Program-made: the position numbers and the translations under genes
Origin: Paenirhizobium cremeum
GTDB lineage: Bacteria > Pseudomonadota > Alphaproteobacteria > Rhizobiales > Rhizobiaceae
Reading direction: 5' to 3'
Length of the DNA: 64,000 nt
NCBI RefSeq assembly: GCF_022884085.1
Contig: NZ_JAGGCS010000006.1
Location: forward strand, 163,531-227,530
The notes under the pieces: generated by a model
The model's database searches: none
What the model was told of the DNA's origin: nothing
Seen by the model: only the letters and a program-made list of their open reading frames with translations
Shown here: positions 10,085 to 19,698 of the stretch, one piece after another
Position numbering within the stretch: position 1 is the first letter of the stretch
Layout: the number at the start of each line of letters is the position of its first letter

Positions 10085-12913
10085 ATGGCCAAGACCGAAT
10101 ACGAACATGCGGATCTGATCGATATCGCCGCACTCAAGGCTGAGTGCGACACCATCGCCCGAACCCACGCCGGAAATCTCCTGGAAACGCGCGCCGCCTT
10201 GCTTCCCGTTTTGCGCAAGGCGAGCAGTGACGGTCGCGAGAAGGCGCGTGAACTCCTATTCAAGGACGGAAGCGGACTGAACTGCGCCCGGCGCATTTCC
10301 GACATCCAGGATCAGCTCATTGCGGTGATCTTCGAGATCGCCATAACCCATGTCTATCCTGGCAGCGCCGATGGGATCGCGGTTTCTGCGGTCGGCGGTT
10401 ATGGACGTGGCACGCTCGCGCCAGGCTCCGATATCGACCTGCTCTTCCTGATGCCCCAGAAGCTTTCCGATACCATGCACAAGGCGGTCGAGTTCATGCT
10501 CTATCTGCTGTGGGACATGGGCTTCAAGGTCGGTCACGCGACGCGCAGCATCGACGAATGCATCCGGCTTTCGAAGGGCGACATGACGATCCGCACCGCG
10601 ATCCTCGAAACGCGCTTCGTCTGCGGCAAGGAGGATCTGGTCAGCGAACTGCATCGCCGTTTCGACCAGGAAGTAACGAACAATACGGCGCCGGAATTCA
10701 TCGCCGCGAAGCTTGCTGAGCGCGATGAACGTCACCGCAAGGCCGGAGACAGCCGTTATCTCGTCGAACCCAATGTGAAGGAAGGCAAGGGCGGCTTGCG
10801 CGATCTTCAGACCCTTTTCTGGATCGCCAAGTACAAGTACCACGTCCGTGATTCCGGCGACCTGGTGCGCCTCGGCGTGCTGTCGCGGCAGGAATGGCAC
10901 CTCTTCCAGAAGGCGGATGATTTCCTCTGGGCGGTGCGCTGCCATATGCACTACCTGACCGGCAAGCCGGAGGAGCGGCTTTATTTCGACATCCAGCCCG
11001 AGATTGCCCGCAACCTCGGCTATCAGGCTCGTCCGGGCCTCTCGGCCGTCGAGCGCTTCATGAAGCATTACTTTCTGATCGCCAAGGATGTCGGGGATCT
11101 CACCCGCATCTTCGCCGCGACGCTCGAGGAACAGCAGGCCAAGGCCGCGCCGGGCATTACCGCCGCAATCGGCCGCTTTGCCAACCGGCCGCGCAAGATC
11201 GCCGGAACGGTCGATTTCCTCGATGACCGTGGCCGTATCGCGCTCGCCCGGCCTGACGTCTTCAAGCGCGACCCGATTGCGATCATGCGGCTTTTCCACG
11301 TGGCCGATCTCAACGGCCTGGAGTTTCATCCAGATGCGCTGAAAGCCGTCACGCGCTCGCTGTCGCTGATCGATCATGAGTTCCGCGAGAACGAGGAGGC
11401 CAACCGTCTTTTCCTCGACGTGCTGACGTCACGCCGCGATCCGGGCTTCATCCTGCGGCGCATGAACGAGGCGGGCGTGCTCGGCCGCTTCATTCCTGAA
11501 TTCGGCAAGATCGTCTCGATGATGCAGTTCAATATGTATCATCACTATACCGTCGATGAACACCTGATCCGCACGGTGGAAGTTCTGTCAGAGATCGACA
11601 AGGGCAAGGCCGAGGAGCTTCATCCTCTGGCCGCCAAGGTAATGCCCGCTATCGAGGAACGACAGGCGCTCTATGTCGCGGTGCTGCTCCACGACGTTGC
11701 CAAGGGGCGGCAGGAGGATCATTCGATTGCCGGCGCAAGGGTTGCACGCAAGCTCTGCCCACGCTTCGGCCTGAACCCCAAGCAGACGGAGCTTGTCGCC
11801 TGGCTTATCGAACAGCATCTCCTGATGTCGATGGTGGCGCAGACCCGCGACCTGCACGACCGCAAGACGATCACCGACTTCGCCGAGAAGATCCAATCGC
11901 TTGATCGGCTGAACATGATGCTGGTTTTGACGGTGTGCGATATCCGTGCCGTCGGCCCCGGTGTCTGGAACGGCTGGAAGGGCCAGCTTTTGCGCACGCT
12001 CTATTACGAAACGGAATTGCTGTTGTCCGGCGGCTTCTCCCAGGTGCCGCGCAAGGAACGCGCCCGCCATGCGGCGGAACAGCTTGCCCATGCGCTCGGC
12101 GGGTGGAGCCAGAAGGATCAGAAGCGCTATACCAAGCTGCACTACGAGCCCTATCTCCTGTCGGTTGCCCTGGAGGACCAGGTGCGCCACGCGCACTTCA
12201 TTCGTCAGGCCGACAAGGCTGGGCAGGCGCTTGCGACCATGGTGCGCACGGACTCCTTCCACGCCATCACCGAGATCACCGTGCTGGCGCCCGACCATCC
12301 GCGTCTGTTGTCGGTCATTGCGGGCGCTTGCGCCGCAGCTGGCGCCAACATCGCCGATGCACAGATCTTCACGACCTCCGACGGGCGCGCGCTCGATACC
12401 ATCATGGTCAACCGCGAGTTTCCGATCGATGAAGACGAGATGCGACGGGCCGCGACCATCGGAAAGATGATCGAGGATGTTCTGTCGGGCAAGAAACGCC
12501 TGCCGGAAGTGATCGCCACCCGCAGCAAGGGCAAGAAGAAGAACAAGACCTTCCCCGTTCAGCCCGACGTTACCATTTCCAACAGCCTGTCCAACAAGTT
12601 CACTGTCGTCGAGGTCGAGTGCCTCGACCGTATCGGTCTTCTGGCCGAGATCACGGCCGTTCTGGCGGACCTGTCGCTCGACATTCACTCGGCCCGCATC
12701 ACAACATTTGGCGAAAAGGTCATCGATACCTTTTATGTCACCGATCTGGTCGGTCAGAAGGTTACGAGCGAGAACCGTCAGGCGAGCATAGCCACGCGCC
12801 TCAAGTCTGTCATGGCGGAACAGAATGACGAGCCGCGCGACCGCAGCGCGGCTCCTGCCGCCGGCGCATCGCTTGCGCAGCCGCAGGCATTGCCGAAGAA
12901 AGCCCGGGCCTGA
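10085..12913 (+). CDS. glnD: bifunctional PII uridylyltransferase/uridylyl-removing enzyme
   Basis: Nitrogen sensor that uridylylates PII proteins (GlnB/GlnK) when glutamine is low and removes UMP when it is high. The product is 942 aa from the ATG at 10085; an upstream TTG at 10001 in frame would give 970 aa, but the shorter form matches the rhizobial length. The nucleotidyltransferase motif [18 protein letters not shown] ends near residue 120. The UR activity resides in the HD domain ([14 protein letters not shown] near 535-548). Two C-terminal ACT domains start near 730 and 840 ([17 protein letters not shown] and [17 protein letters not shown]) and bind glutamine. The stop is followed by murJ after one base. 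Confidence 0.96.
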   Translation: MAKTEYEHADLIDIAALKAECDTIARTHAGNLLETRAALLPVLRKASSDGREKARELLFKDGSGLNCARRISDIQDQLIAVIFEIAITHVYPGSADGIAVSAVGGYGRGTLAPGSDIDLLFLMPQKLSDTMHKAVEFMLYLLWDMGFKVGHATRSIDECIRLSKGDMTIRTAILETRFVCGKEDLVSELHRRFDQEVTNNTAPEFIAAKLAERDERHRKAGDSRYLVEPNVKEGKGGLRDLQTLFWIAKYKYHVRDSGDLVRLGVLSRQEWHLFQKADDFLWAVRCHMHYLTGKPEERLYFDIQPEIARNLGYQARPGLSAVERFMKHYFLIAKDVGDLTRIFAATLEEQQAKAAPGITAAIGRFANRPRKIAGTVDFLDDRGRIALARPDVFKRDPIAIMRLFHVADLNGLEFHPDALKAVTRSLSLIDHEFRENEEANRLFLDVLTSRRDPGFILRRMNEAGVLGRFIPEFGKIVSMMQFNMYHHYTVDEHLIRTVEVLSEIDKGKAEELHPLAAKVMPAIEERQALYVAVLLHDVAKGRQEDHSIAGARVARKLCPRFGLNPKQTELVAWLIEQHLLMSMVAQTRDLHDRKTITDFAEKIQSLDRLNMMLVLTVCDIRAVGPGVWNGWKGQLLRTLYYETELLLSGGFSQVPRKERARHAAEQLAHALGGWSQKDQKRYTKLHYEPYLLSVALEDQVRHAHFIRQADKAGQALATMVRTDSFHAITEITVLAPDHPRLLSVIAGACAAAGANIADAQIFTTSDGRALDTIMVNREFPIDEDEMRRAATIGKMIEDVLSGKKRLPEVIATRSKGKKKNKTFPVQPDVTISNSLSNKFTVVEVECLDRIGLLAEITAVLADLSLDIHSARITTFGEKVIDTFYVTDLVGQKVTSENRQASIATRLKSVMAEQNDEPRDRSAAPAAGASLAQPQALPKKARA

Positions 12914-12914
12914 G

Positions 12915-14498
12915 ATGAGCCTAGTCAAGAAATTCATGACCGTCGGCGGTGCGACGCTCGGTAGCCGCGTCTTCGGCTTTGCCCGCGAGACGTTGATGGC
13001 GGCAGCTCTCGGCACGGGACCGATGGCGGACGTCTTTTACGCTGCCTTCCGCTTTCCGAACCTGTTTCGCCGGCTTTTTGCCGAAGGGGCCTTCAACGCC
13101 GCATTCGTGCCGCTCTTCGCAAAGGAGATCGAGGCGAATGGCGTCGACGGCGCCAAGCGTTTCTCCGAAGAGGTCTTCGGCGTCCTTTTTTCCGTGCTGA
13201 TGCTGATAACCATCGTCATGGAACTCGCCATGCCGTTTCTGGTGTCGTGGATCATCGCGCCGGGCTTCGTCGGCGACGACGCCAAGTTCTCGCTCACCGT
13301 GCGCCTCGCGGCGGTGATGTTTCCTTACCTGATGTGCATGTCTCTGACGGCGATGCTGAGCGGCATGCTGAACTCGCTGCATCATTTCTTCGCTGCCGCG
13401 ATCGCTCCCGTCTTCCTCAACGTCATGATGATCGGCGCGTTGTTCTGGGCGCTTTATACCGGCTCCGATCCGGAGGTGACGGCCTGGTATCTCTCTTGGT
13501 CCGTGCTCGGCGCCGGCATTCTCCAACTCGCCGTGGTTTATGCCGGGGTTCGCCACGCCGGCATGAACATCGCCTTCAAGTTCCCGCGCGTTACCCCTAA
13601 TGTGAAGCGGCTGCTGGTTTTGGCAATTCCCGCAGCCGTTACGGGCGGGATCACCCAGATCAACCAGATGATCGGACAGGCGATCGCATCGGGCAAGGAA
13701 GGCGCCATCGCAGCGCTGCAATATGCCGATCGCATCTACCAATTGCCGCTCGGTGTCGTCGGTGTTGCCGTTGGCGTCGTTCTCCTGCCGGAACTTGCAC
13801 GCGCGCTGAAGGCCGGCTTTATGAAGGAGGCCGCCAATACCCAGAACCGATCCATCGAGTTCGTGCTGTTCCTCACCTTGCCGGCGGCTGCCGCCCTTTG
13901 GGTGCTCTCCGACGAGATCATCCGGGTACTCTATGAACGTGGTGCGTTCTCGGAACAGAACACCGCGGTCGTTGCCGGTATCCTTGCCATCTATGGCCTC
14001 GGCCTGCCGGGCTTCGTGCTCATCAAGGCGCTGCAGCCGGGATTCTATGCGCGTGAGGATACGCGCACGCCGATGCGGTTCACCGGCATTTCGGTGGTTA
14101 TCAACACGGCTCTTGCCGTCAGCCTCTTCCCGCTGATCGCCGAACGCGGCATCGCTGTCGCCGAAGCCGCTGCCGGCTGGACGAATACGCTGCTGCTGGG
14201 CGCAACGCTTTATCGGCGCGGCCATCTCGAATGGGAATGGCCGCTGGTCGGGCGCACGCTGAGGCTTCTGGCTGCAGCGGCTTTGATGGCCGTTGTGCTG
14301 GTCTATCTTTCGGACCTGTGGTCCGGCTGGCTGACGCCGCAGTCGCCGCTTCTGACGCAAGTTACCGCTCTCGCCGGACTGATTGCTGTTGCCATGGCGG
14401 TTTATTTCGGCGTCGCTTTCGCCATCGGCGGAGCCAATCTCGGCATGCTGCGTCGGAACCTCAAGCGAAAGCCGAGCGCGGCCACGCCAGAGGCTTGA
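12915..14498 (+). CDS. murJ: lipid II flippase MurJ (MviN)
   Basis: Polytopic inner-membrane protein of 527 aa that moves the peptidoglycan precursor lipid II across the cytoplasmic membrane. The N-terminus MSLVKKFMTVGGATLGSRVF and the following GFARETLMAAALGTG are the family hallmark. The charged segment AFRFPNLFRRLFAEGAFNAA, with its conserved arginines, and about 14 hydrophobic stretches are visible. The start is the ATG at 12915, one base after the glnD stop; the frame is open upstream only as shadow of glnD. The glnD-murJ pairing is common in rhizobia. The gene ends two bases from the convergent M15-type peptidase gene. Confidence 0.95.
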   Translation: MSLVKKFMTVGGATLGSRVFGFARETLMAAALGTGPMADVFYAAFRFPNLFRRLFAEGAFNAAFVPLFAKEIEANGVDGAKRFSEEVFGVLFSVLMLITIVMELAMPFLVSWIIAPGFVGDDAKFSLTVRLAAVMFPYLMCMSLTAMLSGMLNSLHHFFAAAIAPVFLNVMMIGALFWALYTGSDPEVTAWYLSWSVLGAGILQLAVVYAGVRHAGMNIAFKFPRVTPNVKRLLVLAIPAAVTGGITQINQMIGQAIASGKEGAIAALQYADRIYQLPLGVVGVAVGVVLLPELARALKAGFMKEAANTQNRSIEFVLFLTLPAAAALWVLSDEIIRVLYERGAFSEQNTAVVAGILAIYGLGLPGFVLIKALQPGFYAREDTRTPMRFTGISVVINTALAVSLFPLIAERGIAVAEAAAGWTNTLLLGATLYRRGHLEWEWPLVGRTLRLLAAAALMAVVLVYLSDLWSGWLTPQSPLLTQVTALAGLIAVAMAVYFGVAFAIGGANLGMLRRNLKRKPSAATPEA

Positions 14499-14499
14499 A

Positions 14500-14976
14500 T
14501 CACGATTTCGTTCGGGGCTTCAGGTTGGCGAGGCTGCCCTTGCCACCGCCCCCGCCGCAATGGGCCCAGCGGCGCTTGGGTCCTATGTCGACATGCACCA
14601 GGCCGTTGCAGTATCGACCGATCCCGCCGATACCGGGCGCGCTCGCGGCCGCCAGGAGAATTCTCTTTTCCGAAACGCCGGGAATCCGGAAATCCGCAGC
14701 GTGGCAATGCCGGTGTTGTGAGCGGCCGGAACGGGGCCGATGTCCCGACGTGATGATAAGCCGCCGTCCGGTCTGTCGGGCGATATGGGCAAGGATCACC
14801 CGCAGGCTTTTTGGAAAACAACTGGCCCGAACGCTGATCCGCTGCAGCGTGTAGGCGGCCGTGTAATCGTGTTTCAATGTGGTGGTCCGGTTTTTCCGGG
14901 TCTCCCCGGCATTGACGTCGACTTGCGTCGTGAGTGTCATGAGGCAGGCAAGCATGACGCGAATGACCGTGCGCAT
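14500..14976 (-). CDS. secreted M15-type (YcbK/DUF882-like) peptidase
   Basis: Small exported protein of 158 aa. The N-terminus MRTVIRVMLACLMTLTTQV followed by DVNAG looks like a cleavable signal peptide. The mature part has LIITSGHRPR, HRHCHAADFRI and LVHVDIGPKRRWAH, matching the zinc-ligand pattern (His...Asp...His) of peptidase M15_3/YcbK proteins, which cut or bind peptidoglycan peptides. I start it at the ATG at 14976 because GGGGG lies just upstream; the frame extends 32 codons further without support. The exact substrate is unknown; L,D- or D,D-carboxypeptidase-like activity is a family-level inference. Convergent with murJ, with a one-base gap. Confidence 0.72.
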   Translation of the reverse strand: MRTVIRVMLACLMTLTTQVDVNAGETRKNRTTTLKHDYTAAYTLQRISVRASCFPKSLRVILAHIARQTGRRLIITSGHRPRSGRSQHRHCHAADFRIPGVSEKRILLAAASAPGIGGIGRYCNGLVHVDIGPKRRWAHCGGGGGKGSLANLKPRTKS

Positions 14977-15193
14977 GGCATCCCCCTGAAAAATGGCGTC
15001 CGTAGTCGGAGCCGATTTCGGAGGTGGCAATTTCATTTCGGAATATGGAAAAAATGTGGAACACAATACCACGAATTAGGATTAGCTATTTCTTGTGTCA
15101 AGCTATGTCAAATGCTTGCCGGAATGCATGTCTTTCGAGTTGATGGAGCCTCATCCGTGCGGCATGGTTCGGCCTCCCGTTCCGGAGTTTTCC

Positions 15194-15589
15194 ATGTCTG
15201 GCCAATCGCTCTTTCTCGTCACTATCGTCGTCGATGACTATGACCGCGCAAAGGCGTTTTATTGCGGATGTCTCGGTTTCGAATGCCTGGAGGACAAGGA
15301 CCTGCCCGGCGCCAGGCGATGGGTGGTGGTGAGGCCGGCAGGCGGCGAAGGCGCTGCCCTGTTGCTGGCGAAGGCGGACGGGGATGCACAGCTTGCCGCC
15401 ATCGGCAACCAGACGGGCGGTCGCGTCGGCTTCTTCCTGAAGACAGACGATTTCGTCCGGGATCATGCGTCTTTTTGTGCCGCCGGCATTACCTTCCTCG
15501 AGGCGCCGCGCCATGAACCTTACGGCACCGTCGCCGTTTTCCGGGATCTCTACGGAAACCACTGGGATCTCATAGAACACGCCGGCTGA
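15194..15589 (+). CDS. VOC-family (glyoxalase/bleomycin resistance fold) protein
   Basis: Protein of 131 aa with two beta-alpha-beta-beta-beta units of the vicinal-oxygen-chelate fold: [20 protein letters not shown] at about 6-25 and [17 protein letters not shown] at the end. The start at the ATG at 15194 has GGAG eight bases upstream. The open frame extends 33 codons upstream without support. Substrate is not predictable; family members include glyoxalase I, dioxygenases and antibiotic-binding proteins. It stands alone between the M15 peptidase gene, transcribed away from it, and trpS. Confidence 0.8.
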   Translation: MSGQSLFLVTIVVDDYDRAKAFYCGCLGFECLEDKDLPGARRWVVVRPAGGEGAALLLAKADGDAQLAAIGNQTGGRVGFFLKTDDFVRDHASFCAAGITFLEAPRHEPYGTVAVFRDLYGNHWDLIEHAG

Positions 15590-15692
15590 TCGCCATCCAA
15601 CGAGCCCCTTGATTGCCGGTTCGCGGCGGTGCATAAGCCCAACGTATTTCGATCGACAGATCGGGCCCTCCACCAGCCTGTTGAGGACAATC

Positions 15693-16757
15693 ATGGGTGA
15701 GTTCAAGCCGCTGGTTTTCTCCGGCGTTCAGCCGACCGGCAACCTTCATCTCGGCAACTATCTCGGCGCTATCAGGAAATTCGTAGCCCTTCAGGAAAAC
15801 AACGACTGCATCTATTGCGTCGTCGACCTGCACGCATTGACCGCGCAGCTCGTTCACGAAGACATGCCGGGCCAGATCCGTTCGATCACCGCCGCCTTCC
15901 TGGCGAGCGGCATCGACCCGAAGAGCCATATCGTCTTCAATCAGTCGGCCGTGCCGCAGCATGCGGAACTTGCCTGGATCTTCAATTGCGTTGCTCGCAT
16001 CGGCTGGATGAACCGCATGACGCAGTTCAAGGACAAGGCCGGCAAGGACCGTGAGCAGGCCTCGCTCGGTCTTTATGCCTATCCGAGCCTGATGGCGGCC
16101 GACATCCTTGTCTACCGTGCCACCCACGTTCCGGTGGGCGAGGACCAGAAGCAGCACCTCGAATTGACCCGCGATATCGCGATGAAGTTCAACCTTGACT
16201 TCATGGACCATATCCGCCGGGCCGGCCAGGGCATCGACATCACGGTCGGCGACGAACCCGTTCATGCCTATTTCCCGATGGTGGAGCCGCTGATCGATGG
16301 CCCGGCGCCGCGTGTCATGAGCCTGAAGGACGGCACCAAGAAGATGTCGAAGTCGGACCCGTCCGACCTCTCCCGCATCAACCTGATGGACGATGCCGAG
16401 GCGATCTCCAAGAAGATCCGCAAGGCGAAGACCGATCCGGACGCGCTTCCGAGCGAAACGGAAGGACTGAAGGGTCGTCCGGAAGCCGACAACCTGGTCG
16501 GTATTTTTGCAGCGCTTGCAGACAAGTCCAAGGAGGACGTGCTGAAGGATTTCGGCGGTCAGCAGTTCTCGGTTTTCAAGCCGGCGCTGGTGGATCTTGC
16601 GGTGGAGGTGTTGTCGCCGATCAGCGCCGAGATGCGCAGGCTGATGGCCGATCCCGCCCACATCGACAGCATCCTGCGCGACGGTGGCGAACGGGCGCGG
16701 GCGCGGGCCGAGAAAACCATGAACGAAGTCCGCGACATTATCGGCTTCGTGAAGTAA
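15693..16757 (+). CDS. trpS: tryptophanyl-tRNA synthetase
   Basis: Class I aminoacyl-tRNA synthetase charging tRNA-Trp, 354 aa. The HIGH-type signature is [12 protein letters not shown] (about 14-25) and the KMSKS loop is [10 protein letters not shown] (about 212-221). Anticodon-binding helices follow in the C-terminal third. Start at the ATG at 15693 with GGA upstream; the frame remains open 28 codons further upstream but the family N-terminus ([14 protein letters not shown]) begins right after this Met. A universal stress protein gene follows, an arrangement I also associate with rhizobia. Confidence 0.96.
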   Translation: MGEFKPLVFSGVQPTGNLHLGNYLGAIRKFVALQENNDCIYCVVDLHALTAQLVHEDMPGQIRSITAAFLASGIDPKSHIVFNQSAVPQHAELAWIFNCVARIGWMNRMTQFKDKAGKDREQASLGLYAYPSLMAADILVYRATHVPVGEDQKQHLELTRDIAMKFNLDFMDHIRRAGQGIDITVGDEPVHAYFPMVEPLIDGPAPRVMSLKDGTKKMSKSDPSDLSRINLMDDAEAISKKIRKAKTDPDALPSETEGLKGRPEADNLVGIFAALADKSKEDVLKDFGGQQFSVFKPALVDLAVEVLSPISAEMRRLMADPAHIDSILRDGGERARARAEKTMNEVRDIIGFVK

Positions 16758-16772
16758 AGTCCCGACGAGTCA

Positions 16773-16800
16773 CGCGGCCGTTCGACCGGAGCCGGCCGCG
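16773..16800. terminator. hairpin after trpS, possible terminator
   Basis: Inverted repeat CGCGGCCG (16773-16780) and CGGCCGCG (16793-16800) with a 12-base loop directly after the trpS stop. No thymine run follows, so it is either a weak terminator or only a G+C-rich hairpin between trpS and the universal stress gene. Confidence 0.35.
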
Positions 16801-16841
16801 GACAGGGTGGAAGATAAACTGATCCGGCGGCGGGGTCCTGA

Positions 16842-17333
16842 ATGGTTTCAACACGGCTTTCACGCCTTGAGGGTCACCGCCGCAAGTTCATGGCGGTGAT
16901 CGACAATACGCCGGAATGCTCGCGCGCCGTGCACTATGCCGGTCGCCGCGCCAAGAACTCCAACGGCGGCCTCGTGCTGATCTACGTCATTCCGGAAGGT
17001 GACTTCCAGCAATGGCTCGGCGTCGAGGAGATCATGAGGGCCGAGGCGCGCGAGGAGGCGGAGGCCGTGATGGCGAAGGCCGCCCAGACCGTGCGCGAGA
17101 CGATCGGCATCGAGCCCGAGATCGTTATTCGTGAAGGCAGTGCGGCAGCGCAAATCAACGCGCTTATCGAGGAGGACCGCGATATCGCGATTCTCGTTCT
17201 GGCGGCCGGTTCGACCAAGGAGGGGCCGGGACCGCTGGTTTCGATGATAGCAGGTCGCGGCGCGGCATTTCCGATTCCGGTGACTGTCCTGCCGGATTCA
17301 CTGACGGACGAGGAAATCGACGCCCTCTGCTAG
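16842..17333 (+). CDS. universal stress protein (UspA family)
   Basis: Cytoplasmic protein of 163 aa with the Usp alpha/beta fold. It has FMAVIDNTPECSRAVHYAGR at the N-terminus (first beta strand and following helix), and IAILVLAAGS...GPLVSMIAG near the end, corresponding to the family ATP-binding region although the G-2X-G-9X-G(S/T) spacing is not strictly kept. Function is unspecific: survival under stress or starvation. It sits on its own between trpS and the nfu-like gene. Confidence in the family is good, in nucleotide binding modest. Confidence 0.82.
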   Translation: MVSTRLSRLEGHRRKFMAVIDNTPECSRAVHYAGRRAKNSNGGLVLIYVIPEGDFQQWLGVEEIMRAEAREEAEAVMAKAAQTVRETIGIEPEIVIREGSAAAQINALIEEDRDIAILVLAAGSTKEGPGPLVSMIAGRGAAFPIPVTVLPDSLTDEEIDALC

Positions 17334-17444
17334 GGAAGATGGCAATCGTCAAATCTCACTTGAAGCGGCCTCCCATCGGGCCTATCTTCTTTTGAAGAAT
17401 TCTAATTTTATCGGCGATGCGTAAAACGTCGCCCGGAGGTTCAA

Positions 17445-18008
17445 ATGTTCATCCAGACGGAAGCCACGCCGAACCCGGCGACCCTGAAGTTCCTGCCCGG
17501 CAAGGTGGTGATGGAAAGCGGCACCGCCGAGTTTCGCGATGTCGACAGCGCCGCGGTTTCCCCGCTCGCCGCTCGGCTGTTCGATATTCCCGGTGTGACC
17601 GGTGTCTTCTTCGGCTACGATTTCGTGACCGTCACCAAGGATGGCCCGGAATGGCAACATCTGAAGCCCGCGATACTCGGTACGATCATGGAGCACTTCA
17701 TGAGCGGCGCCAAGGTTATGGGCTCGGTCGCCGCGCCCGACGAAACCGATGCGGATGGCGAATTCTTCGACGCGGGCGATGAGACCATCGTCGCGACGAT
17801 CAAGGAACTCCTTGAGACGCGCGTCCGCCCTGCGGTCGCCCAGGATGGCGGCGACATCACCTTCCGCGGTTTCAAGAACGGCAAGGTCTATCTGAACATG
17901 AAGGGCGCCTGCTCAGGCTGCCCGTCCTCGACTGCCACGCTGAAGCATGGCGTGCAGAACCTGCTGCGGCACTTCGTGCCGGAAGTGCAGGAAGTCGAGG
18001 CGGTCTGA
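17445..18008 (+). CDS. NifU/Nfu-type iron-sulfur cluster scaffold or carrier
   Basis: Iron-sulfur carrier of 187 aa. The N-terminal Nfu_N domain starts MFIQTEATPNPATLKFLPG. The C-terminal NifU domain (about 112-187) contains RPAVAQDGGDITFRGF and the CxxC cluster ligands in GACSGCPSS. This is the two-domain layout of mitochondrial-type NFU proteins found across alphaproteobacteria, thought to hand [4Fe-4S] clusters to targets such as radical-SAM enzymes. One such enzyme, MiaB, is encoded about 2.5 kb downstream. A good Shine-Dalgarno (CGGAGG) precedes the ATG. tsaB follows after 21 bases. Confidence 0.92.
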   Translation: MFIQTEATPNPATLKFLPGKVVMESGTAEFRDVDSAAVSPLAARLFDIPGVTGVFFGYDFVTVTKDGPEWQHLKPAILGTIMEHFMSGAKVMGSVAAPDETDADGEFFDAGDETIVATIKELLETRVRPAVAQDGGDITFRGFKNGKVYLNMKGACSGCPSSTATLKHGVQNLLRHFVPEVQEVEAV

Positions 18009-18029
18009 TACGGGCCGGAAGGGGAGGGG

Positions 18030-18680
18030 ATGATCGTTCTGGCGATCGATACGGCGGGCGTCGATTGTTCCGCCGCTATATATGACAGCGATAAGGGCGA
18101 GCTCCTGGGGACTGCGACCGAAACACTCGGTCGGGGTCATGCGGAGCATATGATGCGCATGATCGATGAGGCGCTCGCCCAGGCCTCGCTTTCTCTCGAC
18201 GAGATCCACCGTATCGCAGTCACGATCGGTCCCGGGTCGTTCACCGGTATCCGGGTGGGCGTGGCGACCGCTCGGGGCCTTGCCTTGGCCTTGGGTGTCG
18301 AGTCCGTTGGCGTCTCGACGCTCGCCGTTATCGCCGGCGCAAGCGGCGAGGCGAGCAAACCCGTGCTGGCGGCGATGGATGCCAAGCGCGACGAGATCTA
18401 TCTCCAGGCATTCTCGATTGCAGGCGATCCGCTCGACGAGGCGCGTATCGAAAGCCTCGACACCTTCCTGGCCCTTGCAAAAGGGGGGGGCTATCATGTC
18501 GTCGGTTCGGCGGAAGCTCTGACACACGATCCCGCAGCACCAACGTTGCCGGATCATTTTCCGATCGAAATCGTCGCCCGTCTCGGGGCTGAAACCGAAG
18601 CGACGACATCGCCGAAACCCCTTTATCTGCGTGGCCCCGATGCCAAGCCGCAGGCCGGCTTTGCGGTTGCCAGAACATGA
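18030..18680 (+). CDS. tsaB: tRNA threonylcarbamoyladenosine biosynthesis protein TsaB
   Basis: Partner of TsaD in making the t6A modification at position 37 of ANN-decoding tRNAs. The product is 216 aa with the ASKHA-fold features MIVLAIDTAGVDCSAAIYD at the N-terminus and TIGPGSFTGIRVGVATARGL at about 64-83. It lacks the metal-binding HxxxH of TsaD, as expected for TsaB. The stop overlaps the rimI start (ATGA), a gene pair conserved in many bacteria. TsaD, TsaC and TsaE are not in the window. Confidence 0.93.
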   Translation: MIVLAIDTAGVDCSAAIYDSDKGELLGTATETLGRGHAEHMMRMIDEALAQASLSLDEIHRIAVTIGPGSFTGIRVGVATARGLALALGVESVGVSTLAVIAGASGEASKPVLAAMDAKRDEIYLQAFSIAGDPLDEARIESLDTFLALAKGGGYHVVGSAEALTHDPAAPTLPDHFPIEIVARLGAETEATTSPKPLYLRGPDAKPQAGFAVART

Positions 18681-19198
18681 AATCCCAGGGCATCAGATCA
18701 ATGCGCGATACCTATTTCTACCGTCCGCCTGAGTTCGAGATCGTACCCATGACCGCGGAGCATTGCGCCGAGGTCGCCAGTCTCCATGCCCAGCGGTTTG
18801 CCCGGCCGTGGAACGACGGTGAATTTCTGAGCCTGCTGCTGCAGCCGAGTTCCTTCGGTTTTGTCATGTGGCAAACCAATACGCTGATCTTCAAGGCCCC
18901 GCTGGCCGGATTCGTGCTGGCCCGAGAGGTTGCCGGCGAGGCCGAGATCCTGACGATTGCCGTCAATGAAAAGACCGCCCGGTTCGGCCTGGGCTGGCGG
19001 CTGATGCAGGCAGCGATGCGCGAGGCGAGAAGTCGCGGCGGGGAAACCATGTTCCTCGAGGTTGATGATGGCAATGCGCCCGCTCTCGGCCTTTACCGAA
19101 AGCTCGGCTTTGAAAGGGCAGGCGAACGGCCGGCATATTATGCCGATGAAAATGGTCGGCGGTCGTCGGCGCTTGTCATGCGCCGCGATCTTCGCTAG
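18677..19198 (+). CDS. rimI: ribosomal-protein-alanine N-acetyltransferase (RimI-like GNAT)
   Basis: GNAT acetyltransferase of 173 aa. The acetyl-CoA binding motif A is visible in ILTIAVNEKTARFGLGWRLM (the usual Q/RxxGxG/A reads RFGLGW), followed by FLEVDDGNAPALGLYRKLGF and the family ending RPAYYADENGRRSSALVM. RimI acetylates the N-terminal alanine of ribosomal protein S18. The start at 18677 overlaps the tsaB stop; an alternative in-frame ATG at 18701 is possible. Coupling to tsaB supports the RimI assignment over a generic GNAT. Confidence 0.88.
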   Translation: MKSQGIRSMRDTYFYRPPEFEIVPMTAEHCAEVASLHAQRFARPWNDGEFLSLLLQPSSFGFVMWQTNTLIFKAPLAGFVLAREVAGEAEILTIAVNEKTARFGLGWRLMQAAMREARSRGGETMFLEVDDGNAPALGLYRKLGFERAGERPAYYADENGRRSSALVMRRDLR

Positions 19199-19240
19199 TT
19201 CCGTTCGATCGTTACCCTTGTGCGAAGAGAACCCGGGGCC

Positions 19241-19669
19241 ATGAACGACACTCCGAAATCGCTGGAAGCGTTGTGTGCCGAACGGGGCATGCGCATGACA
19301 GAACAGCGCCGCGTCATCGCGCGCATACTGGAAGAATCGGCGGATCATCCCGATGTCGAGGAACTTTACCGGCGTTCGGTGAAGGTAGACGGCCGCATTT
19401 CCATTTCTACCGTCTACCGCACGGTGAAGCTGTTCGAGGATGCTGGCATCATCGAACGTCACGATTTTCGCGATGGCCGCTCGCGGTACGAAACGGTTCC
19501 CGAGGAGCATCACGATCATCTGATCGACCTGAAGAATGGCGATGTCATCGAGTTCCACTCACCGGAAATCGAGGCATTGCAGGAGCGCATCGCCCGTGAA
19601 CATGGCTTCAAGCTCGTCGGCCATCGCCTTGAGCTCTATGGTGTGCCGATCGCCAAGGACGAAGGCTGA
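19241..19669 (+). CDS. fur: Fur-family metalloregulator (probable Mur, manganese-responsive)
   Basis: Winged-helix metalloregulator of 142 aa. The DNA-binding domain reads RMTEQRRVIARILEE...DHPDVEELYRRS...SISTVYRTVKLFEDAGII, and the metal site region is EEHHDHLIDLKNGDVIEF. The usual CxxC structural zinc motif is absent: the only cysteine is in ALCAERG near the N-terminus. That pattern is typical of the rhizobial Fur orthologue, called Mur, which answers to manganese rather than iron. The start is the ATG at 19241; a GTG seven codons upstream is an alternative. Target operators (Mur-responsive sequences) are not evident nearby. Confidence 0.88.
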   Translation: MNDTPKSLEALCAERGMRMTEQRRVIARILEESADHPDVEELYRRSVKVDGRISISTVYRTVKLFEDAGIIERHDFRDGRSRYETVPEEHHDHLIDLKNGDVIEFHSPEIEALQERIAREHGFKLVGHRLELYGVPIAKDEG

Positions 19670-19698
19670 GCGATGAGCTCCCGCCCGGAGGCTGCGGC